Assembly: GCF_934617235.1 (NCBI RefSeq)
Contig: NZ_CAKTTZ010000025.1
Location: 1-37,868 of the forward strand
Length of the DNA: 37,868 nucleotides
Source of the DNA: an uncultured Ellagibacter sp.
GTDB lineage: Bacteria; Actinomycetota; Coriobacteriia; Coriobacteriales; Eggerthellaceae
Direction of reading: 5' to 3'
The notes beneath the pieces are model-generated. The model was not told the origin of the DNA. It did not search any database and saw only the letters and a list, made by a program, of their open reading frames with translations. This document shows, piece by piece, positions 25,688-31,958 of this stretch. A program made the position numbers and the translations under genes. How positions within the stretch are numbered: the stretch's first letter is position 1; the number at the start of each line of letters is the position of its first letter.

Positions 25688-25694
25688 GGCAATC

Positions 25695-26648
25695 ATGACA
25701 GACCAGACGCAAATTACACTAACCGCACCGGCGAGCGTCGACCTAGCGCTTGTCGTCGGACCTGCAGATACGACGCTGCGGGTAGTCGCATCCGCCTTCG
25801 ACGCCAACGTGAACGTGCGCGGCGACTCCATCATCCTCTCGGGCGATCAAAGCGAGGTGCAATCCCTCACGGCGCTTTTCTCCGATTTCATCAAAGTTGC
25901 AGAACGGGGCGAGGAAGTCACCCCCGAATACGCCCTTCGCGCAATCGAGCTGCTTCGCAGTGCGGAGTTCTCACCTCAAGCGTTGAGGGAAGACATCCTG
26001 CTCACATTTCGCGGTCGCGCCATCAGGCCGAAGACGGCAGGGCAGAAGCGCTACGTCGACGCCATCCGAACACATACCATCACATTCGGTCTCGGACCTG
26101 CGGGAACGGGAAAAACCTACCTCGCCATGGCGATGGCCGTCGCCGCCTTGAAGCGCAAGGAAGTCGGGCGCATCATTCTGACCCGCCCCATCGTGGAAGC
26201 AGGGGAGAACCTGGGCTTTTTGCCGGGCACGATCAACGAGAAGGTCGACCCTTACATCCGCCCGCTCTACGACGCGCTCTTCGACATGACCGACATGGAG
26301 CGCGCAAACGATCTCATCGACCGCGGCGTCATCGAAATAGCCCCGCTCGCCTTCATGCGCGGCCGAACGCTCAACGACAGCTTCATCATCCTCGACGAGG
26401 CGCAAAACACCACGCCCGAGCAGATGAAGATGTTCCTCACAAGGCTCGGCTTCAACTCGAAGATGATCATCACGGGCGACGCGACGCAGCGGGATCTGCC
26501 TGGGTCAAGGTCGGGACTCGCCGACGCCGAACGTGTGCTCGAGGACATCGACGACGTGTCGTTTTGCCGCCTGTCGAGCAAAGACGTCGTGCGTCATTCG
26601 CTCGTCGCCGCCATCGTCGCCGCCTACGACAAGGCAGACGCCCGATAG
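25695..26648 (+). CDS. phoH: PhoH-family ATPase (PhoH-like)
   Basis: A 317-residue protein of the PhoH/YbeZ family. An N-terminal KH-like region (to about residue 100) precedes the ATPase core with Walker A GPAGTGKTY near residue 135, RPIVEAGENLGFLPG, and the Walker B IILDEAQNTTPEQMK. The order phoH-ybeY-dgkA-era is widely conserved and links this ATPase to YbeY-dependent RNA processing and ribosome maturation. Two in-frame ATGs exist, 25686 and 25695. Neither has a ribosome binding site. TACAAT at 25682-25687 predicts a transcript starting at about 25694, so a leaderless start at 25695 is favoured. ybeY follows after 15 bases. Confidence 0.95.
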   Translation: MTDQTQITLTAPASVDLALVVGPADTTLRVVASAFDANVNVRGDSIILSGDQSEVQSLTALFSDFIKVAERGEEVTPEYALRAIELLRSAEFSPQALREDILLTFRGRAIRPKTAGQKRYVDAIRTHTITFGLGPAGTGKTYLAMAMAVAALKRKEVGRIILTRPIVEAGENLGFLPGTINEKVDPYIRPLYDALFDMTDMERANDLIDRGVIEIAPLAFMRGRTLNDSFIILDEAQNTTPEQMKMFLTRLGFNSKMIITGDATQRDLPGSRSGLADAERVLEDIDDVSFCRLSSKDVVRHSLVAAIVAAYDKADAR

Positions 26649-26663
26649 CGCAAGGAGAACGAT

Positions 26664-27194
26664 ATGAACATCGAAGTGAACTGCGAATATCGAGAAGACC
26701 TCATCGCGACCGTTCCCGTGAGCGACCTCGCCACCTTCGTGCTCGCGCATGAGGCGTGCCCGAAAAACGCCGAGGTGTCCATAAGCTTCATCGACGACGA
26801 CGAGATGGCCCGACTCAACGAGGAATACCGCGGGAAGACGGGGCCGACCGACGTCCTGTCGTTTGAGTGCGATGGGCTCGACGACGAGATGGGCGAAGGA
26901 CGCAACGCCTTTCCCGATATGCCCTTCGAGCTGGGAGATGTGATCATCGCGCTCGACGTTGCCGAACGCCAAACCGCCCGATTCGGCACCACCTTCGAAG
27001 GCGAAATGAGCGTGCTTTTAGTCCATGGCTTGCTGCATCTGTGCGGCTACGACCATATTGAAGACGACGAAGCGGAAGTCATGGAGGCCCGCGAAGCCGA
27101 GATTCTGCGCGGATGGGCACAAGAGCGCGGGGTCGACCTTTCGATCTTCGGAGAGTTCAATGGGCCGGGTGCGCTCGTGAGGGGAGAGCACTAG
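26664..27194 (+). CDS. ybeY: Endoribonuclease YbeY
   Basis: A 176-residue metal-dependent RNase needed for 16S rRNA 3'-end maturation and late 70S quality control. The zinc-site motif HGLLHLCGYDH lies at about residues 121-131, with three histidines as in HGxLHLxGYDH. Upstream are ISFIDDDEMARLNEEYRGKTGPTDVLSF and GDVIIALDVAERQ, both family hallmarks. The C-terminal 35 residues are longer than in short YbeY proteins. The start ATG has AAGGAG upstream. The stop immediately precedes the dgkA ATG with no gap. Confidence 0.96.
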   Translation: MNIEVNCEYREDLIATVPVSDLATFVLAHEACPKNAEVSISFIDDDEMARLNEEYRGKTGPTDVLSFECDGLDDEMGEGRNAFPDMPFELGDVIIALDVAERQTARFGTTFEGEMSVLLVHGLLHLCGYDHIEDDEAEVMEAREAEILRGWAQERGVDLSIFGEFNGPGALVRGEH

Positions 27195-27554
27195 ATGACC
27201 CAATCACTCCCGCATGCCTTCAAATGCGCGGCCGAAGGCGTTGCCCACGCTTTCAAACAGCGAAACATGCGCATCGACGCCTGCTTCGCCGTCATCGCGA
27301 TCGCGCTCGGGTTCGCCCTGCGCATCGACGCCAGCTCATGGCTTGCCATTGTCATCTGCATCGGCATGGTCATGGCCGCTGAAACCGTCAACACCGCCGT
27401 TGAATGCGTCGTCGACCTGGTGTCGCCCGAATATCACGTGCTCGCAAAGCACGCCAAGGACTGCGCGGCGGGAGCTGCGCTCATCCTTGCCGTGGCGTCA
27501 GTGGTAATCGCCGCAATCGTTTTCATCCCCAAGATTGGAGAATTGCTGTGCTAG
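27195..27554 (+). CDS. dgkA: Diacylglycerol/undecaprenol kinase
   Basis: A 119-residue integral membrane kinase with three transmembrane segments (about residues 30-46, 50-66 and 94-116). An N-terminal amphipathic helix begins around AFKCAAEGVAHAFKQRNMRID. The active-site motif ETVNTAVECVVD and the downstream AKDCAAGAAL match the family. In Gram-positive bacteria these enzymes mostly phosphorylate undecaprenol for cell-wall carrier supply; lipid substrate cannot be decided from sequence here. GAGGGGAGAG precedes the start. It overlaps era by 7 bases if era starts at GTG 27548. Confidence 0.92.
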   Translation: MTQSLPHAFKCAAEGVAHAFKQRNMRIDACFAVIAIALGFALRIDASSWLAIVICIGMVMAAETVNTAVECVVDLVSPEYHVLAKHAKDCAAGAALILAVASVVIAAIVFIPKIGELLC

Positions 27555-28462
27555 GAATGCAAAAAGAGGGCTTCAAGTCGGGATTCGCCACGCTTGTCGG
27601 ACGCCCGAATGCCGGGAAATCGACGCTTCTGAACGCCATCATGGGCGAGAAGATCGCCATCACGTCCTCGACCGCGCAGACGACGCGCCATCGTTTCCGC
27701 GCCGTGTTGACTCGCGAGGATTTCCAACTGATCCTCGTCGACACGCCGGGCATCCACAAGCCCCACGACGCCCTCGGCGAAGAGCTCAACGAGTCCGCTC
27801 TCAAGGGCCTGCAGGATATCGACGTCGTTGCCATGGTGATTGATGCCTCGCAACCGATTGGTCGCGGGGACGAATGGGTCGCCAAGCAGGTTGCCGCATG
27901 CAAGGCTCACCGCATCTGCGTGCTCTCAAAAACCGACATCGCCACACCCGAGCAGATCGCGGCGCAGCGTGAGGCGGCGGAAGCGCTTATGACCTGGGAC
28001 GCCATGGTTGCGCTTTCCGCGAAAAGTGGCGCAAACGTCGACGCCTTCGTCGAAGAGGCCGTCTTCTATTTGCCCGAAGGACCCGCATGGTTCCCCGCCG
28101 ACATGCAGACCGACCAGCCCATGGAAGTCGTCATCGCAGAGTTCATCCGCGAGAAGATCCTGCGCTCGTTCCATGACGAGGTGCCACACTCGATCGGCGT
28201 CGCTGTCGACAACATGCAATACGAGAAGAAAAAAGATCTCCAGCGAATCTTCGCGACCATCTACGTCGAGCGCGACAGCCAAAAAGGTATGATCATCGGC
28301 AAGAAGGGCGCTGCTATCAAACGCATCGGCAGCGAAGCACGTATAGATTTGGAGCAGCTTTTGGGATGTCGCGTCTTCCTCGATTTGAACGTCAAGGTGA
28401 AGAAGAACTGGCGTCGCGACGCCACGCAGATTCGCCGCTTCGGATACGGTGAGGGCGCATAA
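27548..28462 (+). CDS. era: GTPase Era
   Basis: A 304-residue GTPase that binds the 3' end of 16S rRNA and helps mature the 30S subunit. The P-loop GRPNAGKST is at residues 18-26, DTPGIHKP is the G3 region and SKTD is the G4 motif. The C-terminal KH domain has GMIIGKKGAAIKRIGSEARIDLEQLL. I chose GTG 27548 with TTGGAG seven bases upstream. ATG 27557 is an in-frame alternative three codons later. The frame is open further upstream inside dgkA, without similarity to Era. It completes a phoH-ybeY-dgkA-era unit devoted mainly to ribosome maturation. Confidence 0.96.
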   Translation: MLGMQKEGFKSGFATLVGRPNAGKSTLLNAIMGEKIAITSSTAQTTRHRFRAVLTREDFQLILVDTPGIHKPHDALGEELNESALKGLQDIDVVAMVIDASQPIGRGDEWVAKQVAACKAHRICVLSKTDIATPEQIAAQREAAEALMTWDAMVALSAKSGANVDAFVEEAVFYLPEGPAWFPADMQTDQPMEVVIAEFIREKILRSFHDEVPHSIGVAVDNMQYEKKKDLQRIFATIYVERDSQKGMIIGKKGAAIKRIGSEARIDLEQLLGCRVFLDLNVKVKKNWRRDATQIRRFGYGEGA

Positions 28463-28594
28463 AGAACATTGGGCGACGCGCCGCTTTGTGCAGGTATTGT
28501 TGCGTATCGACGCGAGTCGGCCGCCTCGTCGTAATACCGGCTTCCGTTCAGCTACAATAACGCAGATGAGACGTTTGAACGGGAGAATGCGCAC

Positions 28595-30283
28595 ATGATG
28601 ATCTGCCCTCATTGTCAAAGCGAGAATCGCGAAGGAGCCAAATTCTGCAACGAATGCGGAGGCTCCTTGCTTGCTGCCGCCGACAAGACGCAGGTCATAG
28701 GTGCCGCGCTGCCGCTCGAAGATGATGCTTTCGCCGCGAGTGACGCCGACAAGACGCAGATCCTGAGCGCTGCCGCGACCGATGCCGACAAGACACAGAT
28801 CCTGAGCGCTGCCGCGACCGACGCAGCAGACGAGACGCAGGTCACAGGCTCCAGCGAATCAGAAGATGCGCACACCGACCAGGCTTGCAACCCCGACGCG
28901 ACGCAGACGCAGACGCTAACGCCGACCAACGACAAGCCAGCCACCTCCGAAGACGACGAGATCACGGAGATGCTGCTCGACGACGAAGCCGCCATCGAGC
29001 TTGAAGACGCGGACGCAGCACCCGATTCGAAAGACCCCTCTGATCTTGAAGAAATCGAAGCCGAACGCGAAGCGCTCGACGACATCCTACCGCGCATCGA
29101 CGTTCGCCAAGCGGGGGATACTGACGCTTCTCCCAGCGCGCGCACCCAGGCGATCAACTTAAACGCGGCGAACACCGCCGATCTCTCCGGCTTCGAGCGC
29201 CTTGTCGACTCAAGCTATGTTCCGCCCGCGCGCTCGTGGCGCTCAGGCGACACGATGGAGCTCCCCAAAATCGAAGGAGAGCCCGCGCCCGCCCAGAAAA
29301 AATACGAATCGCCCGATGCCGAAAAGGAAGCGAAAAACCGCAAGAAGACCCGTGCTACTCGCACCCTCATCGTTATCGTTGTTCTGGCTGTCGTAGCTGC
29401 CATAGCCCTTGGAGCCAGCTATTACCTGGAGCTCTGGGGCGGCAAGACCGTACCCGATGTCACCGGCGAGGCTCAGGCGGACGCAGTCTGGCTTCTCGAG
29501 AGCAAAGGTTTCAACGTCGATACGTCGCAGGTGAAATCTGACGAGGTGGAAGGAATCGTGCTCATCACCAATCCCGCCTCTGGTTCCCGCGTACCGGAAG
29601 GCACCACCGTGAATATTTCCATTGCGACGCCGCGCGCGGTGCCCGATGTCACCGGTAAAACGCAGGACGAGGCAAAGGCCGCATTCGACAAGGAAGGCCT
29701 CGACAACGTCACGTTCAAGACGGTGAAATCCGACGAAACCGAGGGCACCGTCCTTGAAATCGAGCCGCAAGCTGGCACAAAGGTGAAAGCCGCTGCGGCC
29801 ATTACGGTTACGGTAGCCGAATCCTATGTCGTTCCCGACGTTACCGGCAAGTCCCAAGACGACGCCACCGCAGCCTTGAAGGAAGCCGGGTACGCCGTCG
29901 AGGTCGCAACGAAATACACGGAGGATTCCACCGAGGGAACGGTTATCTCGACCGACCCTGCCGCCGAAACGAAGCTGAAGTCGGGGTCCACCGTCACTAT
30001 CACCGTTGCGAAATCGCGCGAGAAGGAGCTTGTTTCCGAGACGTATTCCCTCTTCAGCAAGGGCGCAACCGTCATCATGGACGGCATAAACTACGAGGTT
30101 GTGTCCTGCGACAGCGTACAATATGAAGGCGATGGGAAAGTGAGCTATACCATCACCGCCATGAAATTCGAGAATACCCTGCTCTTTGGCACGATTTACG
30201 GCTCAGCCGAGCAGAAGTCAGGCACCATCAAGTGGAACTCTGACAACAGCATCGCCTCAGCCAAGCCGACGCTTAAAAAGTAG
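28595..30283 (+). CDS. Zinc-ribbon, membrane-anchored PASTA protein without kinase domain
   Basis: A 562-residue protein. Residues 1-25 are a zinc ribbon with Cys4, Cys7, Cys18 and Cys21 (CPHC and CNEC). Residues 26-245 are acidic and low-complexity, with repeated DKTQ motifs and a duplicated 13-residue unit DADKTQILSAAAT. A Lys/Arg-rich stretch leads into one membrane segment at about 255-277. Three PASTA domains follow from about 285, 350 and 412, each starting VPDVTG. A C-terminal domain of about 85 residues ends the protein. PASTA domains bind peptidoglycan fragments or penicillin-binding partners in known proteins, so the C-terminal part should face outward. No kinase or transpeptidase domain is present. 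The start ATG has GGGAG 9 bases upstream; a second ATG follows directly. Function is unknown. Confidence 0.88.
   Translation: MMICPHCQSENREGAKFCNECGGSLLAAADKTQVIGAALPLEDDAFAASDADKTQILSAAATDADKTQILSAAATDAADETQVTGSSESEDAHTDQACNPDATQTQTLTPTNDKPATSEDDEITEMLLDDEAAIELEDADAAPDSKDPSDLEEIEAEREALDDILPRIDVRQAGDTDASPSARTQAINLNAANTADLSGFERLVDSSYVPPARSWRSGDTMELPKIEGEPAPAQKKYESPDAEKEAKNRKKTRATRTLIVIVVLAVVAAIALGASYYLELWGGKTVPDVTGEAQADAVWLLESKGFNVDTSQVKSDEVEGIVLITNPASGSRVPEGTTVNISIATPRAVPDVTGKTQDEAKAAFDKEGLDNVTFKTVKSDETEGTVLEIEPQAGTKVKAAAAITVTVAESYVVPDVTGKSQDDATAALKEAGYAVEVATKYTEDSTEGTVISTDPAAETKLKSGSTVTITVAKSREKELVSETYSLFSKGATVIMDGINYEVVSCDSVQYEGDGKVSYTITAMKFENTLLFGTIYGSAEQKSGTIKWNSDNSIASAKPTLKK
28742..28819 (+). 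repeat. Two tandem 39-bp repeats in the PASTA gene
   Basis: Bases 28742-28780 and 28781-28819 are near-identical 39-mers differing at two positions, both synonymous. Each encodes DADKTQILSAAAT. A partial third copy follows (encoding DAADETQVTG) and an earlier ADKTQ lies at about 28678. This in-frame array could expand or contract by slippage or recombination. Confidence 0.9.
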
Positions 30284-30288
30284 CGTCC

Positions 30289-31065
30289 GTGGCACGCCCC
30301 ACTTATAGCGCGCGCGTCATCGTCGTGCACAAGACGAAGCTGGGGGAGAGCGATCTTATCCTCACCATGCTCGCCGAAGACGGCTCACAGTTGCGGGCTG
30401 TTGCGAAAGGCGCGCGCAAACCAAGGAGCAGCTTCGCCTCACGTCTCGAGCTATTCTCGGTGGCGGACGTCCTCTGCGCGAAAGGACGCTCGCTCGACGT
30501 GGTATCCGAAGCACGCCTTGTCGAGAGCAATGCCGGCCTTCGCGGGGACATCGAGAAAACCGCGGCTGCGGCGCCAATCACCGAACTCGTCGAGCGAACC
30601 ACTCAGCCCGACCTTGCCTGCCCGAATCTCTTCGCCATGACAAGCACCGCGCTTACCACGATGAGCGAATCCGATGTTCCCTACGCTCCTTCGATCGCCG
30701 CTGGCCACTTGCTGAAGGCGTTCGCCATGACAGGCGTCAGGCCGATGCTCGCAACGTGTGCCGCTTGCGGAAATCCCGTGATGCCCCTAAACGATGGCTC
30801 GCTTGCCTTCTCCCCACGGGAAGGCGGTGTGATATGCTCCCACTGTCGCTCGCACACGGAAGCCGGATATATCGACGCCCGAACCGCCGAATGGTCGAAT
30901 TTCCTGCTGCGCTCGACGTTTTCCGACATCGAAGAGGCCCGCATGGGGGTTCGCGAGGCGTTCTCGGTCCTCGATTTATGCCAACGGTGGTGCATCGAGC
31001 ATGTCGGCTGCAAGCTTCGCTCGCTCTCGTTCCTTTTCACGAGCGGGCTATACGAAACCAACTGA
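30289..31065 (+). CDS. recO: DNA repair protein RecO
   Basis: A 258-residue recombination mediator that loads RecA onto gaps with RecF and RecR. The N-terminal OB fold starts ARPTYSARVIVVHKTKLGESD, and GARKPRSSFASRLELF is typical. The helical domain is followed by a zinc finger (CAACGNP, then CSHC). The start is GTG 30289, five bases after the PASTA gene stop, with only a weak AAAAAG upstream. Linkage of recO to era is common in bacteria; here the PASTA gene stands between them. The TSCPD-family gene follows after 16 bases. Confidence 0.93.
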   Translation: MARPTYSARVIVVHKTKLGESDLILTMLAEDGSQLRAVAKGARKPRSSFASRLELFSVADVLCAKGRSLDVVSEARLVESNAGLRGDIEKTAAAAPITELVERTTQPDLACPNLFAMTSTALTTMSESDVPYAPSIAAGHLLKAFAMTGVRPMLATCAACGNPVMPLNDGSLAFSPREGGVICSHCRSHTEAGYIDARTAEWSNFLLRSTFSDIEEARMGVREAFSVLDLCQRWCIEHVGCKLRSLSFLFTSGLYETN

Positions 31066-31081
31066 CGAGAAAGAGGAAAGA

Positions 31082-31330
31082 ATGTACACGTATCGCACCA
31101 AGGGCGTCTGTTCGCGCGCCATCAACGTCGAGGTCGAAGGCAACACCATCAAGCACGTCGACTTCGTCGGAGGCTGCAACGGCAACTTGAAGGCGATTTC
31201 TAAACTCGTCGAGGGCAAGGATGTCGATGCCATCTGCGCTGTTCTCGATGGAAACACCTGCGGCAACCGCTCCACTTCATGCGCTGACCAGCTCTGCCAC
31301 GCCCTTCGCGAGGCGAAAGCAGCCGAATAG
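31082..31330 (+). CDS. TSCPD-domain protein (TIGR03905-like), unknown function
   Basis: An 82-residue protein matching the small TSCPD family found in many anaerobes. Visible landmarks are YTYRTKGVCSRAI at the N-terminus, VDFVGGCNGNLKAISKLVEG in the centre and GNTCGNRSTSCADQLCHAL at the end. Five cysteines are present. The name-giving TSCPD motif reads TSCAD here, so alanine replaces proline. The same domain occurs at the C-terminus of some B12-dependent ribonucleotide reductases, where it binds metal. The role of the free-standing form is not established. ATG 31082 has GAGGAAAG upstream; earlier in-frame codons overlap recO. Confidence 0.82.
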   Translation: MYTYRTKGVCSRAINVEVEGNTIKHVDFVGGCNGNLKAISKLVEGKDVDAICAVLDGNTCGNRSTSCADQLCHALREAKAAE

Positions 31331-31373
31331 CGGCCATATTGTGCAGAACAGGTGGGAATGCCCTTCTTTTCGC

Positions 31374-31402
31374 TTGCCGCATTGCATGCGCCCCATTACA
31401 AT
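31374..31402 (+). promoter_or_regulatory. Promoter for rpsO
   Basis: TTGCCG (31374-31379) and TACAAT (31397-31402) are separated by exactly 17 bases. Transcription would start near 31409, leaving a 98-base leader before rpsO. This is one of the best-spaced promoters in the window. Confidence 0.65.
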
Positions 31403-31408
31403 AAGCAG

Positions 31409-31506
31409 GCTGTCATAAGACAGTTGGTTTGTCCCTAGTTTGCATGCGCCACCCGCTTGCCTACCCGGGATCAACGAGAGCTTAGATATTCGAAAGGTGG
31501 AAAACA
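31409..31506 (+). other. rpsO leader: rpsO 5' leader, possible S15 autoregulatory RNA
   Basis: This 98-base leader starts with a CTGTC/GACAG hairpin (31410-31423). It contains a GC-rich stretch that could pair further (around CCCGCTTGCCTACCCGGG) and ends with CGAAAGGTGG, the rpsO ribosome binding site. S15 represses its own mRNA through differing leader structures in several bacterial groups. I did not identify a known S15-binding motif here, so the regulatory role is inference. Confidence 0.4.
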
Positions 31507-31794
31507 ATGGCATCAAAGCTCAGCATCTCCAAGGAGAAGACCGCCGAACTCATCAAGGAATTCGGCAAGTCCGACAACGACTCCGGCTCCGCCGAGGTTC
31601 AGGTTGCAATTCTCTCCGAGCGCATCCGCAACCTCACCGAGCACCTGAAGACCCACAAGAAGGACAATCACACTCGTCTGGGCCTCATGAAGCTCATCGG
31701 TAAGCGTCGTGGACTTCTGAAGCACATCAAGGAGAGCAACATTGACGAGTACCGCGTGCTCATCAAGAAGCTCGGTATTCGCGACAACATCTAA
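31507..31794 (+). CDS. rpsO: 30S ribosomal protein S15
   Basis: A 95-residue primary 16S rRNA-binding protein that also contacts 23S rRNA in the intersubunit bridge. The four-helix family pattern is clear: FGKSDNDSGSAEVQVAILSERI, LTEHLKTHKKDNHTR and LMKLIGKRRGLLKHI. A few extra N-terminal residues make it slightly longer than the usual 89. The ribosome binding site AAGGTGG is close to the ATG. rpsO followed by pnp is a widespread order, and a hairpin stands between them. Confidence 0.97.
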   Translation: MASKLSISKEKTAELIKEFGKSDNDSGSAEVQVAILSERIRNLTEHLKTHKKDNHTRLGLMKLIGKRRGLLKHIKESNIDEYRVLIKKLGIRDNI

Positions 31795-31805
31795 GCTTGG
31801 AACGT

Positions 31806-31826
31806 GGGCCCGCTAAATGCGGGTCC
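31806..31826 (+). other. Hairpin between rpsO and pnp
   Basis: An 8-bp stem (GGGCCCGC with GCGGGTCC, one G-U pair) closes a TAAAT loop, 11 bases after the rpsO stop. No T run follows. It may be a partial terminator or an RNA processing site. In E. coli the same intergenic position carries an RNase III hairpin used for pnp autoregulation; similarity in function is inference. Confidence 0.5.
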
Positions 31827-31958
31827 CGTGCTATATGCAAGGCGGTCGTGCATCGCATCCGGCAAGCACGCTCGTGGAGGCGGGGGAACGTGAGTACCCC
31901 GAAGCCGAAGAAGCTCATGCGCAATAGGGCGCACGAGGCTAAGAGAAAGAAAGTATAC

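Noticed and set aside
25615..25694. Cobalamin or SAM riboswitch in front of metF
   Set aside because: The gap is only 80 bases and the predicted leader about 40, too short for either class, and no conserved box is seen.
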